A DNA stretch of 64,000 nucleotides from Rhizophagus irregularis. Lineage: Eukaryota > Glomeromycota > Glomeromycetes > Glomerales > Glomeraceae. The DNA is taken from assembly GCF_026210795.1 (NCBI RefSeq), contig NC_089429.1, positions 4,402,001 to 4,466,000 of the forward strand, written 5' to 3'. Positions 34,285 to 45,155 of this stretch are shown here, in pieces; the stretch's first letter is position 1, and the number at the start of each line of letters is the position of its first letter. The position numbers and the translations under genes were made by a program. Under the pieces are notes generated by a model. That model was not told where the DNA came from and did no database searches. It was given only the letters and a program-made list of their open reading frames with translations.

Positions 34285-36603
34285 TTAAATATTTACTATT
34301 TATAAATGGGATATTTTCTGTGGTGGTATTTATTTTCATTATAATTTATTACATTAAAATATTATTTGGTATAAAATATATCAATGTATTATAGATTGGA
34401 AATTTTATAATCTCAATTTTTAAATTATCTAGAAATTGTTAATGTTAAAAAAATAAAATTTATTATTATTTATTATTCTATTAATTTTTATTACAATTTT
34501 TTTGTTGCAATAAAACAATAGCCATAAATAAATATAAAATAATATAAAGTTTTTGGAGTTGATCTTCCGTTACTGTAACTAGTTAAACTTATTAAAAAAA
34601 AAGCTATAAATCAATCACACGATAAAGTCTATAAAATGTTCGCCGGTTACAATGATGATTTAAATTAAATAAAAAGAATTAGATTACTCAATTTTTTATT
34701 TAAAAAAAAACATATACATATTATTATCTTGCTAATAAGTTAAACTAAACAATCTCTAATGCAAAAATAATATTTTTAATCGTATTTTGTTTTATCTTTT
34801 GAAGTGTATTTACACTTTTTTCAATATTTAAATATTTGATTTGTTACAGAGCTACGAAATTATAAAAATGGAGAAAGCTTCATTCTTGATTCGATCGACT
34901 ATGTGAAAATAGATGCTTGATAATTGGCGGTGTCAAATAGAACAAGATCTAAATTTTTGGAAGTGCAAGTTCAATGAAAAACTGAATCATAATCAGTTAT
35001 CACGTATAAACACGTGACGCGTGCTTGCGCAGCAGTTATTATCATGCTTCAAGAAAGACTGATTAAGTAAGTGATGCTATTTAAATTTATAATAATTCAC
35101 AGTTGATTAGTATTTCAATTTTATTTTTTAATGAAATAAATAAATCTAGCAAAAATTAAAATTTTGCAAGTTCGGTCACTAAGTGATACGAGATTTGGGT
35201 TTCGGAGGAATCGGAAGATTCGGAACGTTTGGCCAATCACAAACAGTTTCGCCCGCAAAGAAACTTATATTTCAAATTTGGTTTAGATAAAAATTAACTT
35301 ATGTTTATCTGTTATTTTTCTGTCAAAAAGGAAAAGGAAATTTATATATATTAACAATGAATCAGATATGCTGAAAGCCGTATATGATTCCGCGAAGCAG
35401 GATGAATTAGGATCAGGGTTACAATTAAAGGACAAGATGAATTAATAGGTAAAGATGGTTTTTTTTAGGAAACCGGGAACTCGAACGGCGCAGAACAACA
35501 TCGCTAATTCTCTTTCGGAGGATGGCCAATTTTTTGAAGCGACGGACAGTCTAACGCCTAGTAGTGAATATGTTTAGAGAATTTAGTGATAGGATTAAAG
35601 ATATTAGTGGTAATACTGAAAGTTCAAAAGATAAAGGTAAAGTAGTTGAAATTGAGATTTGAGAAGGAAGAACTGAACATGAATAATAAGCGTATCGTCA
35701 AAGACCAGGGTAGTAGATTAATCGTTCAATAGAGTTATCAAGTTATACTTTAATTAATTTAGCCAATAGCGTTAGTTTTTTAAAAATCTTTTTGTATTAG
35801 ATTAGATTGTAGATAGATACTTACTGAGATTTACGTCTACATTATGAATAATTACGTTTTAGTGATTTTCATAGTGTCTAATAAAGTTTAAAAAAAGAAG
35901 GAAATTTACTACAAAAAGAAGAATACACGAGTTCCATTTGATAGTAATGATGTAATGATTATGAAAAATAACGCAAAGATAAAGTACTCCTTGTTTCACA
36001 GTTAACACAAAAAGTGATTTCATCGATTATCATGAAAAAACAGATCTAATGAATTCACGTAAAGATTTTAAAGTAATAAGTCATTTCGTTCACGGTAATA
36101 AAAAAATAAAAATATAGTAAAATTATTTTAATAATAATAACGCGCAACTCTTATTCTTGTTGTATACCAGATTTTTATATTTGTTTTCCGTCACGCGTAA
36201 AATTTACACGGCTTAATATCTTAACAAATGAATAAGTTAATGAAATATAGATACTGCCGCCGGATTCAATTGAGAAACATGATAATGTAGTATGTAGATC
36301 TAGTAGTGAAGCGAGTCTGTCCGTGTACTCATATGATGAGTCGGTACAGCGGTACATGATTGATTCGCATCAATCATTGTTCCGTCAAAACCAACCTAGT
36401 TATAAAAAAGTCCTGATTTATAGTAGTACACATACTAATTTTTATTTATTTTTATTTTATTTTATTTTTTTTATTTTTACAAGATGAACTAGTAATCTAA
36501 TAATAAGGAGCTAATTTTTTTTTTCATTTTTTTCATCTAAATCAATTATACTTTATTTAGAAAAATTCCTCGTTTTAAATTCAAAAAAATTTTTAGGGGC
36601 ATG
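34285..36603. other. Intergenic spacer with a decayed less AT-rich patch
   Basis: The segment 35380-35710 is less AT-rich and reads like eroded coding DNA in short blocks (for example RIKDISGNTESSKDKGKVVE at about 35595). No family could be named and no borders are seen. The rest is AT-rich spacer without support for a gene. Confidence 0.35.
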
Positions 36604-36630
36604 TTGTACAAATCTAAATCGATACAAGAT
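36604..36630 (+). promoter_or_regulatory. Core promoter of copy 6
   Basis: TTGTACAAATCTAAATCGAT then ACAAGAT, about 75-100 nt before the ATG at 36703; nearly the same block as before copies 1 and 3. Confidence 0.55.
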
Positions 36631-36702
36631 TTCATTTATATATCTTGAATTAGTTTTTTTATAAAATAATTTTTTTTTTCCGCCAAAAAAAAAATTCTCA
36701 AA

Positions 36703-38112
36703 ATGAAGAGAGGACGTTCATTAAAAAAAGATTTAAGATTTTTATTAAATAACCAAAAGTATAGTGATGTAGAAATTTTATGTAGTGATGAAGAGAAATT
36801 TTATTGTTCTAGAAATATTTTATCAGCAAGATCAGAAATATTTGACGGTCTACTTTATAATGAAGAAAGTTATGAAAACCAGATTTCTTTTCCAACCATT
36901 GATTCTTCGGTAATGAAAATTGTTCTAGAATATATTTATACAGGATCAATTGAAGAAGAATCTTTAAATAAAGATAACGTATTTGAAGTTTTTAACGTCG
37001 CTGATTACTTTCAATTACCGGTACTTCAGGATTTTATTATGGAAATTTTCAAAAATAATCTAGTAGAAAAGAATTACGTGAATTTCTCACCAGAATTTTT
37101 ATCCAGAGCTGTGGATATAATGCCGTTATCAAAAGATAACATTCTTCTAACTTTATTGGTTAAAACAGTAGCGACTATTCCGTTAAACGAGATTGAATTC
37201 GGTCGATTATCTGTTAAAGCTCTTCGATACCTTTTATCTTATGCGCATGAAAAAGAAATGACTTTTGTAACTACCGAATATGAAATTTTTCGTTATAGCG
37301 CTATCCTTGCAGCAAAACAAGTTTCCAATGATACATATAATACTTTTATGGAAAGGTTACCAACCTTGGAACAAATAGAAAAAGTGGAGAATTCAGTCCA
37401 AGTAAATACTACCGATCGTCAAGAAGTTGCTAAAGAAATAGAATCTTTTATTAAATTTATTGACTTCAGTAAGATTAAAGGACAAATTTTAGCTAATATC
37501 GTTGAACCATTAGAAATTGTTCCAGATAAAATAATTCTAGATGCTTATAGAAAAAAGGCTGTATCAAATTTTATAGAATTAGATGAATTTCGAAGTATGA
37601 CAGAATTTAGTGAACCTAATTATGTTTGGGATGAATCAGCATGTGGATCAAAACTTTTTATTATGGAAAATGGGAATATTATACAATCAACATTTGGCCA
37701 AACCAGTCTTCAGAGTGTTAGAGCCGAGATATTATTAGAGTATAATAAAGGAATCTTTGAATGGGATGTCATTATTGAACAATCTTGTAGAAGCAGTTAT
37801 GTTGGAGTATGCGCGTCAGAAAATTTTGATTATCAAGCCTGGGCAGGAAATCAATCTACTGGATGGGTGTTATGTTCCAATGGTAGTTGTTATAATTCTG
37901 GAGTTTGGATGAGAAACTATTGCCCAACGTTTGCCGACTGTAACAACATAAAAATTACCGTTCATTTAGATATGAATAGAACAACTATCGCTTTTACAGT
38001 TTCTGGTATAAAGTATCCCGAAGTGTGGTATAATTTACCAGCAAAACTTTATCCAGTAGTGTCATTAAGGTATCCTGGTCGCTTTCGAATTAAGTCTCAT
38101 AGAAAAAATTGA
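36703..38112 (+). CDS. BTB-BACK-SPRY protein, copy 6 (most diverged)
   Basis: Single exon, 469 residues. It departs most from the family: start MKRGRSLKKDLRFLLNNQKY, LSARSEIFDGLLYNEESYE (the GM-K part of the usual LYNGMKESYE is missing), and MNRTTIAFTVSG in place of MNKRTCAFTVNG. SPRY has an extra residue in LLEYNKGIFEWD and a longer NSGVWMRNYCPTFADCNNIK segment. The frame is intact, so it may be functional with altered binding, or an early stage of decay. Confidence 0.87.
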   Translation: MKRGRSLKKDLRFLLNNQKYSDVEILCSDEEKFYCSRNILSARSEIFDGLLYNEESYENQISFPTIDSSVMKIVLEYIYTGSIEEESLNKDNVFEVFNVADYFQLPVLQDFIMEIFKNNLVEKNYVNFSPEFLSRAVDIMPLSKDNILLTLLVKTVATIPLNEIEFGRLSVKALRYLLSYAHEKEMTFVTTEYEIFRYSAILAAKQVSNDTYNTFMERLPTLEQIEKVENSVQVNTTDRQEVAKEIESFIKFIDFSKIKGQILANIVEPLEIVPDKIILDAYRKKAVSNFIELDEFRSMTEFSEPNYVWDESACGSKLFIMENGNIIQSTFGQTSLQSVRAEILLEYNKGIFEWDVIIEQSCRSSYVGVCASENFDYQAWAGNQSTGWVLCSNGSCYNSGVWMRNYCPTFADCNNIKITVHLDMNRTTIAFTVSGIKYPEVWYNLPAKLYPVVSLRYPGRFRIKSHRKN

Positions 38113-38397
38113 GTGAATTTATAAGCCGTATTTTACTTTTTTGTAAACAAAGAATTTAATTGATAATAAAAAAACATTTAAGTAACGTTAAAGTTTTTTA
38201 AAAAATAATGGCGCTTGAGCTTATTGATTACTAGTTGCTAAAATTTTTATAGAATTTACCATCATGAATATATACTTAATAAATATTGAAAATTTAGTAT
38301 TTGAGTACTCGTAACGCGTTAAAGTCTGTAAATATGATTTCACTCTAAGTTCTGCATGATAAGTTAGCGTTATGTCTTTATGCGGATGCTATATAAC

Positions 38398-38580
38398 GTT
38401 GTAGCGGTAGCGGCTATTCCATTAAAATACCATGAATATTTATTTTAGTCGATTGTCTTTTTCAGGTATTTGGATTATGAAGTTCCATGTAGTGCTATTG
38501 TTATTGAACCATTAGAAATTATTCAGCTAAAATGTTTATCGACACATCCAATAATTAAGATTTAAGTGATACTACTCGAG
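38398..38580 (+). pseudogene. BTB-SPRY relic, middle part
   Basis: GTAGCGGTAGCGGCTATTCC then ATTAAAATACC matches VAVATIPLNTI. TATGAAGTTCCATGTAGTGC matches YEVFRYSAI. ATTGAACCATTAGAAATTAT matches IEPLEII, and GATACTACTCGAGAAG the N-D-IRG region. Several internal pieces are missing and frames shift between blocks. Confidence 0.65.
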
Positions 38581-38934
38581 AAGTATTTAATTTATTTAAT
38601 TATTTTATTAAAAGTAAGAAATATTAGATAGAGATAATATTAACACACGGTAGAACAAACTACACTTAGCTACGCCCGCTGCTACGGTACGGTATAAGTG
38701 ATCTATTCAGTTAAAATCGAACACTCATATTAACAATACGAGTCCACCTTTCGTTAAAAAAAGAAAACTACCTATAGAGAAACGTGGTCGCTACGATAGT
38801 AAGAAAGAGCAACAAAAGATGTATAATAAAAGAGGGATCAAAGAAAAATCGATGAGGCCTCTAAATATACATATAATGTACAATGTCGTACGTAAATACT
38901 GTCGAGTACGAAATGGTTCCACTATTAAAAAACT

Positions 38935-39130
38935 ATGATTTTGTCAATTGCATCAAAAGATTCTATGGACAGAAATGCATTGAATTATTGTTCCTCGTTT
39001 GGAGAAGGTACGGAAATTACCGTTTATTTAGTTATGAATAAAGAACTTTTGATTTTACGGTCAAATAGTATTGTTATGTTATCGCGGCAGCATTCGAATT
39101 CAATCTCATCAAAAATATTAGTATGTTTAT
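38935..39130 (+). pseudogene. BTB-SPRY relic, SPRY end
   Basis: The frame at 38935-39132 reads NALNYCSSFGEGTEITVYLV then MNKEL, matching NYCPSFGDGTRITVHLDMNKR. It is followed by out-of-frame remains of the C-terminus (GTTATCGCGGCAGCATTCGA then ATTCAATCTCATCA, compare FRIQPHQ). The piece belongs with 38398-38580 as one dead copy. Confidence 0.65.
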
Positions 39131-39534
39131 GAGTTATTAAGCAAAGAAATTAACATTAGATTTTCGTATTTTGTTATAATATTAAGTAATATAGTATTGG
39201 CCTTCATTTCCACCAATCTTTGGTGAAAAAAAAGGAATGTCAATAAATGTAGTAATAAATCAAAAATCTAACTTTAACTATTAATATGTGTGATAAAAAA
39301 AATTACATTTTTTAGTTTTTCATTTGAGTCAATGTCTTATAATTCAGGCCAAACTTGTGATGCCGGCCAATTTCTTATATCACGTGATATATTTAGCATT
39401 GAACAATTCTGCCCAGAATTATGAGATCACATGATGTAATTTTTAAATGGACGGATTACACGTGACTTATAACTAATGGTGGCACAGCTGAAATAGATTT
39501 TCCTTTCACATGGACGTAGTACTGCAGTGTTATA

Positions 39535-39556
39535 TAGTACAAATATAAATTTATGG
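39535..39556 (+). promoter_or_regulatory. Core promoter of copy 7
   Basis: TAGTACAAATATAAATTTAT then GG, about 130-150 nt before the ATG at 39685. Another GTAGTAC box lies at 39516-39522. Confidence 0.5.
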
Positions 39557-39684
39557 TTCATAATAAATATTCCAAATTAGAATCATCGTCCTGTTTTCCA
39601 AATAGGTATTATTAATAAAGAAATGTGTTGCTAATTTTTTTTTAAAAAAATAAAGAATTTCTGTTTCAAATAAAAACCAAAGGA

Positions 39685-41106
39685 ATGATGAGAGGATGTT
39701 CCTTAGAACAAGATTTAAAACTATTAATAAATAATTCAAAGTATAGTGATATAGAAATTATATGTGAAGATGAAAAGAAATTATATGGTTGTAGAGCAAT
39801 TTTAGCTGCAAGGTCTGAAGTATTTGATAGATTACTTTATAATGGGATGAAGGAAAGTTATGATAAACAAATTTCTTTTCCAAAGATTAATTCCATTGGA
39901 ATTGAGGTCATATTAGAATATATTTATACAGGATTTATTAAAGAGGAATCTTTAACAAAGGATAATATGATTGAAATTTTTTACGCTGCAGATTATTTTC
40001 AATTATCTGATCTTAAGGATTTTGTTGTGAAAACTTTCAAAAATACATTAAAAAAGAATTCTGCAAAAAATTATTCACCAGAATTATTATCTAAATTTGC
40101 AGAAAAAATGCCATTAACAGAAAATAATGCTTTTTTGGATTTATTAGTTGAAGCAGTAGCGACTATTCCACTGAATACCATTGAATTTGGTCGATTATCT
40201 ATTAAAGGTCTTCAGTATCTTTTATCTTGTACATATGAAAAGGAAAAGCTTTTTGCAACTATTGAATATGAGGTCTTTCGATATAGTGCTATTCTTGCAG
40301 CAAAACAAGTTTCTAATGATGCATATGAAACTCTTATAGAACGGTTACCAACCTTAGAACAAATAGAACAAGTAGAGAATTCAGTTCAAATAGATAATAA
40401 AGATAGATTAATTATTAATCATCAAGAAATTACTAAGGAATTGGAACCTTTAATTAAATTTATTGATCTCATACGAATTAAAGGAGTGATATTGACTGAT
40501 TTCATTGAACCACTAGAAATTATCTCAGCAAGAATAATTTCAGATGTTTATCGACAAAAAGTGAGACTTAATAAATCTGATTCAAATGAAATTCGAGGAA
40601 AATATGACAACTGTATTTGGGATGAATCACAATGTGGGTCAAAGCTTATTATTGAGGATGATAGAAAAGTTGTATATGCACCAAATGATCTTATTTCATA
40701 TCAAAATGTTAGAGCCAAAATGTTAATAGAAAATAGTGGTATCTTTGAATGGGACATAATAGTTGAGAAAGTATGTACAAATGCTTGGGTTGGAGTCTGT
40801 TCATCAGAAAATTTTAATTATGAATTCTTTGCTGGAGATCAACCAACCGGATGGGTATTAGGCAGCGGTGGTAATATTTATAATTCAGGAAAATGGATAA
40901 GATATTGTCCTTCATTTGGCGATGGTACAAGAATTACTGTTCATTTAGATTTGAATAAAAGAATTTGTTCTTTTACAGTTAATGGTAAAAAGTATCGGGA
41001 AGTATCAGAATGGAATAATTTACCATCAAAACTTTATCCAGTAGTATCTTTTAATCATCCTGCTCGACTTCGAATTCAGCCTCATTTAAAAAAATATTTA
41101 ATGTAG
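39685..41106 (+). CDS. BTB-BACK-SPRY protein, copy 7
   Basis: Single exon, 473 residues, start MMRGCSLEQDLKLLINN (the second ATG at 39688 is equally possible). Most of SPRY pairs with copy 8 (CTNAWVGVCSSENFNYEFFA, KKYREVSEWNNLPSKLYPVV), but the last block SFNHPARLRIQPH is that of copies 10-12, where copy 8 has SLRYPGRSRIQPH. The block EKEKLFATIEYEVF is that of copy 10. The gene is therefore a mosaic. About 350 bp after the stop also match the region after copy 8. Confidence 0.9.
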   Translation: MMRGCSLEQDLKLLINNSKYSDIEIICEDEKKLYGCRAILAARSEVFDRLLYNGMKESYDKQISFPKINSIGIEVILEYIYTGFIKEESLTKDNMIEIFYAADYFQLSDLKDFVVKTFKNTLKKNSAKNYSPELLSKFAEKMPLTENNAFLDLLVEAVATIPLNTIEFGRLSIKGLQYLLSCTYEKEKLFATIEYEVFRYSAILAAKQVSNDAYETLIERLPTLEQIEQVENSVQIDNKDRLIINHQEITKELEPLIKFIDLIRIKGVILTDFIEPLEIISARIISDVYRQKVRLNKSDSNEIRGKYDNCIWDESQCGSKLIIEDDRKVVYAPNDLISYQNVRAKMLIENSGIFEWDIIVEKVCTNAWVGVCSSENFNYEFFAGDQPTGWVLGSGGNIYNSGKWIRYCPSFGDGTRITVHLDLNKRICSFTVNGKKYREVSEWNNLPSKLYPVVSFNHPARLRIQPHLKKYLM

Positions 41107-42184
41107 AAAAATTTTGTTTACGATCTATAAATAATGTTTTTCTTATTATTATAGTATCTCAAATTTATTAATTTATTTATAAATGTTTAAGTCTAAAATA
41201 TTACATTATAAAACAGTACAAATAAATTATTATAATAACTAAATAGTGAAAATGTTATATTCTAAAGAAAAAACTGTGTATTATGAGTAATTCTTAATTA
41301 TTTTAAGAATTTATATTTTATGACTCGATCGAGTTTACACTAGTGATATTATGATACAGTATATTACGATTATAATGCTGAACTGTCGGAAAAAATTATT
41401 AATTGACTTATAATTAATACTAAAACTTCTTTCAAAGTTTATCTCAAGAAAAGCAACTGAAATTCATTGATAGTTCAGCGTAATTTAAAAGAAAATATTT
41501 TATATGTGATTTAACAACTGAATACAACCGGAAAGAGAATATACTCACGTTATTATTGGCTCGTCTTATTTGACATTGTTAAGAAATTTTGAGATTAAAT
41601 CGAAGTATATTTAAAGAAAATTTATAGAACACGAATAGTTTATTCCAACATGAAAATTAACAACCCGCTAATAAATACTGTAGTTCTAAAATGTGTCATC
41701 TAAGTAAAGAAAGTTGTATTTTAACGATTTCAGTTAAGGAATCCGACGACTTGAACGGGGCAGAAGTTATCGCCTCAAGGAATCATTCGCGTGAACTATT
41801 AAAAATGGACAGTGCTGGCAATAATAGCGGACATCCCTATATTATTACAATTTTGTTGCTTAAAATTTACAAAACAACTTAATTTTAGTATTAAATTTCA
41901 TGGTATTTACTTAATATTTACTAATATGTTAATAATGTATTATGGATCGGATCACCATATTATTTTTACTATACATTATATACAAATTTTTGATTGATGA
42001 TCGGGATATATGAATGAATTATCACATTGCGAATAATGTATTATAACAATATTAAAAAATTATCTGTTGTACTAATAATCACTTAATTAAATTATATAAT
42101 AATTTGGGATTTCCATTATTTATTTTGCTACATTATTTTAGAAATATTTGTGGCTCAGAATTAAGTGATCAGCAGGTGATGCTA
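41107..42184. other. Spacer downstream of copy 7
   Basis: 41130-41470 matches 45190-45510 after copy 8 (for example TATTCTAAAGAAAAAACTGT and GCTGAACTGTCGGAAAAAAT), marking a shared duplication unit. The rest shows nothing I can name. Confidence 0.5.
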
Positions 42185-42475
42185 ATGCTGCTGGCAATAT
42201 TATAATCGAACACATGGCTACATGTTTATGGCATTTTTATCGCCATAGTTGAATCTCTTCAAAAATTCGTTTTTTCAAAGCCTGCTAAGCCATTAATGAC
42301 GTGTCATTGTTTTCGTAAATTATTTCTTAAGCGTTAACTATCAAAATAGCCAATGTTGGCAATATTATAACCAAACACATGGATACGACAATGACATTTT
42401 TACCACCATATATAGTGGAATCTCTTCAAAAACCTCAAAGCTTGACAAGCTATTAATGACGGGTCATTATTTTCG
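42185..42475. repeat. Two direct repeats of about 130 bp upstream of a secreted-protein gene
   Basis: GGCAATATTATAATCGAACA CATGG at 42193 recurs as GGCAATATTATAACCAAACA CATGG at 42358. GACGTGTCATTGTTTTCGTA at 42298 recurs as GACGGGTCATTATTTTCGTA at 42458. The offsets are 165 and 160 bp. The pair ends about 170 bp before the ATG of the secreted protein and may be part of its regulatory region. Confidence 0.65.
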
Positions 42476-42648
42476 TAGCCTAAGGCATCGATAATCCCTT
42501 TTAGACGAGAGAATTGTTTCTCTAAGCAACCAAACTTATATGACTAAGCATTAAGTCTCTGTACCGATTTTGTAATACCTCTTGACTCTGCACTGATTGA
42601 AAAACAGAAAAATTTCAACTCTGAAAAAAAAAGTAAAACAAAATCAAA

Positions 42649-43128
42649 ATGAAATTCAACCTTTTTTTGCTCCTTTTAGCTACCCTTCTTGCTGTTGGGT
42701 CGCCTCAGGGTATTTCATATAGATTTCAAGTTCAAGAAGGCAATTCAAATAGGTTTTGGGTAGCGACTGGTAAACAAATAGGTCTAAGAGAAAATTTTGG
42801 TGATTGGTGGATTGCTTTAACTGGTGATCAAAAAAATTATAAGATTTCTCACTCTAAAAGTGGTTTGGTAGTCACATACGTTGCAGGCAAAGCGCTCTCT
42901 CTTACTAGTAACTCTCCTCTATCACAATTTCAACTTTGGCAATTTTTTCCTCCTAATCTTGAACACCTTGATCCAATAGTATCCATCCGAACCTCCAATT
43001 TCAAAGATGAGTATGCGTTTCCAGGACCAATTGGCGTTTATATTTTTGCTTGTAATTCTACGACAAATTCTACTGTTAGTCATCCAATATGGAAATTTAA
43101 ATCACATGTTCCTACTTCTACCCCTTAA
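42649..43128 (+). CDS. Small secreted protein, possible beta-trefoil fold
   Basis: Single exon, 159 residues. A strong signal peptide covers residues 1-20 (MKFNLFLLLLATLLAVGSPQ). The mature part has three similar segments with aromatic and Q-W / W-F endings (NSNRFWVATGKQIGL, YKISHSKSGLVV, SQFQLWQFFP, HPIWKFKS), the spacing expected of a ricin-B-like beta-trefoil. Two N-glycosylation sites are seen in CNSTTNSTVS, and there is one cysteine in the mature chain. A sugar-binding secreted protein is a guess from this pattern; I recognise no named family. It sits between copies 7 and 8 of the BTB-SPRY cluster and has its own leader. Confidence 0.75.
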   Translation: MKFNLFLLLLATLLAVGSPQGISYRFQVQEGNSNRFWVATGKQIGLRENFGDWWIALTGDQKNYKISHSKSGLVVTYVAGKALSLTSNSPLSQFQLWQFFPPNLEHLDPIVSIRTSNFKDEYAFPGPIGVYIFACNSTTNSTVSHPIWKFKSHVPTSTP

Positions 43129-43595
43129 ATTGTTTTTTTAACTTTTATATTAGATATACTGCATATGTATTTTTTTTGCAATTTTGTATCTACAGTACTT
43201 GAAACGAATTAGATAATTACTAAAAAATAAAGCAAGGATCTATTGCTTACAAACATGGCACCGTTTCATATTTGTCAATAATTTTTCGAATGTGAGGGTA
43301 TCGTTATATATTGCCAGAGTGCGTAATTAACATATAATTTCGTAAAAACAAAATTTCTGTAGGATCTCTTATTCCGCTATTTTCAATACTTTAATAAATT
43401 TTTAGCCTCATGATTCATGAATTAGAAATTACGTCAGATTTACGTCAGAGTCAAGTTGAACTTCGTAATCTATTAATAAATTGGACAATAACTAATATCA
43501 ATATTGAAAACCAAACTTGAAAGTCTAATCGATTTAATATATACCAAATACTCAAGAAAACTTTTATTTGACTGCGTAATGGACGAAATTTTCTC
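43129..43595. other. Spacer before copy 8
   Basis: AATAAA near 43226 may serve the secreted-protein gene. No other feature. Confidence 0.4.
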
Positions 43596-43680
43596 ATCAT
43601 GAAGGCGCAGCAAATTTCTCGGAAATATTTTTTCCCATATGGCTAGCACGACTAGACGACTAGTACGAATCTGCATAAAT
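43596..43680 (+). promoter_or_regulatory. Promoter of copy 8: GAAGGCGCAGCAA element plus GTAC box
   Basis: ATCATGAAGGCGCAGCAAAT is followed by TTCTCGGAAATATTTTTTCC, CATATGGCTAG, TAGTACGAATCT and GCATAAAT, ending about 48 nt before the ATG. The same order recurs before copies 9, 11, 12 and the pseudogene. Confidence 0.6.
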
Positions 43681-43727
43681 TGGAATTTAAAATTTTTTTT
43701 TTTAAAAAAAAAAATTTTTTATCTGCA

Positions 43728-45155
43728 ATGACGAGAGGGTATTCATTAGAACAAGATTTAAGATTATTAGTAAATAATCCAAAATATAGTGATATAGAAA
43801 TTATATGTGAGGATGAAAAGAAATTACATGGTTGTAGAGCAATTTTAGCAGCTAGATCCGAAGTATTTGATAGATTACTTTATAATGGAATGAAGGAAAG
43901 TTATGAAAAAGAAATTTCTATTCCAAAGATTAATTCCATTGGAATGGAAATCCTATTAGAATATATGTATACAGGATCAATTAAAGAAGAATTTTTAACA
44001 AAAGATAATATGATTGAAATTTTTTACGCTGCAGATTATTTTCAATTAACAGAACTTCAAAATTTTGTAATGAAAACTTTTAAAAATACATTAGAAAAGA
44101 ATTCCATAGAAAATTATTCACCAGAATTATTATCAAAATTTGCGGAAAAATTTCCATTAACAGAAAATAATATTTTTTTAAATTTATTAATTGAAGCAGT
44201 AGCAATTATTCCGTTAGATACTATTGAATTTGGTCGATTATCTATTAAAGGTCTTCAGTATCTTTTATCTTGTACATATGAAAAGAAAAAACCTTTTGCA
44301 ACTCCGGAATATGAGGTTTTTCGATATAGTGCTATCCTTGCAGCGAAACAAGTTTCTAATGAAGCGTATAAAACTCTTATGGAACGGCTACCAACCTTGG
44401 ATCAAGTAGAACAATTAGAGAATTTGGTTCAAATAGATAGCATAAATAAATTTATTATCAATCACCAAGAAATTGCTAAAGAATTGGAGCCTTTAATTAA
44501 ATTTATCGATTTCATACGAATTAAAGGAAGAGTTTTGGCAAATGTCATAGAACCATTAGAACTTATCTCAGCAAATATTATTACAGATATTTATCGACAA
44601 AAAGCGATATTAAATAAATCCGATTCAAATGATATTCGAGGAATACCCATGCTAACTTATTCAAATTATGTTTGGGATGAATTAGAATTTGGATCAAAAC
44701 TTATTATTGAAGATAATAAAAAAGTTGTATATGCACCAAATGATCTTAATTCATGGCAAAATGTTAGAGCTAAAATTTTATTAGAAAATAATGGTATCTT
44801 TGAATGGGACGTAATAGTTGAGAAAGTATGTGCAAATGCTTGGGTTGGAGTCTGTTCATCAGAAAATTTTAATTATGAATTCTTTGCTGGAAATCAACCA
44901 ACCGGATGGGTATTAGGTAACGATGGTAGTATTTGTAATTCGGGAAAATGGTTAAGTTATTGTCCTTCATTTGGTGATGGTACAAGAATTACTGTTCATA
45001 TAGATTTGAATAAAAGAACTTGTTCTTTTACAGTTAATGGTAAAAAATATCGGGAAGTATCAGAATGGAATAATTTGTCGCCGAAACTTTATCCAGTAGT
45101 ATCATTGCGTTACCCTGGTCGATCTCGAATTCAGCCTCATTTTAAAAATGGTTAA
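43728..45155 (+). CDS. BTB-BACK-SPRY protein, copy 8
   Basis: Single exon, 475 residues from the ATG at 43728 (MTRGYSLEQDLRLLVNN); the upstream in-frame extension begins with TTG and comes from the poly-T/poly-A leader. SPRY segments read YAPNDLNSWQ and NSGKWLSYCPSFG. VWDELEFGSKL replaces the usual VWDESACGSKL, losing a cysteine kept in most copies. The SPRY C-terminus is SLRYPGRSRIQPH. It is closest to copy 7 in SPRY and in the 3' flank. Confidence 0.9.
   Translation: MTRGYSLEQDLRLLVNNPKYSDIEIICEDEKKLHGCRAILAARSEVFDRLLYNGMKESYEKEISIPKINSIGMEILLEYMYTGSIKEEFLTKDNMIEIFYAADYFQLTELQNFVMKTFKNTLEKNSIENYSPELLSKFAEKFPLTENNIFLNLLIEAVAIIPLDTIEFGRLSIKGLQYLLSCTYEKKKPFATPEYEVFRYSAILAAKQVSNEAYKTLMERLPTLDQVEQLENLVQIDSINKFIINHQEIAKELEPLIKFIDFIRIKGRVLANVIEPLELISANIITDIYRQKAILNKSDSNDIRGIPMLTYSNYVWDELEFGSKLIIEDNKKVVYAPNDLNSWQNVRAKILLENNGIFEWDVIVEKVCANAWVGVCSSENFNYEFFAGNQPTGWVLGNDGSICNSGKWLSYCPSFGDGTRITVHIDLNKRTCSFTVNGKKYREVSEWNNLSPKLYPVVSLRYPGRSRIQPHFKNG

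Larger units (their letters stand above)
38113..39534. other. Spacer holding a broken copy
   Basis: Two relic segments of one BTB-SPRY copy are listed separately. The roughly 350 bp between them (38585-38930) does not match the family and may be an insertion; it includes a basic open stretch (RGRYDSKKEQQKMYNKRGIK) of unknown origin. Confidence 0.4.

Noticed and set aside
43680-43727. Upstream extension of copy 8 beginning with TTG
   Set aside because: Not an ATG, and the residues derive from the poly-T/poly-A leader; the conserved start is at 43728.
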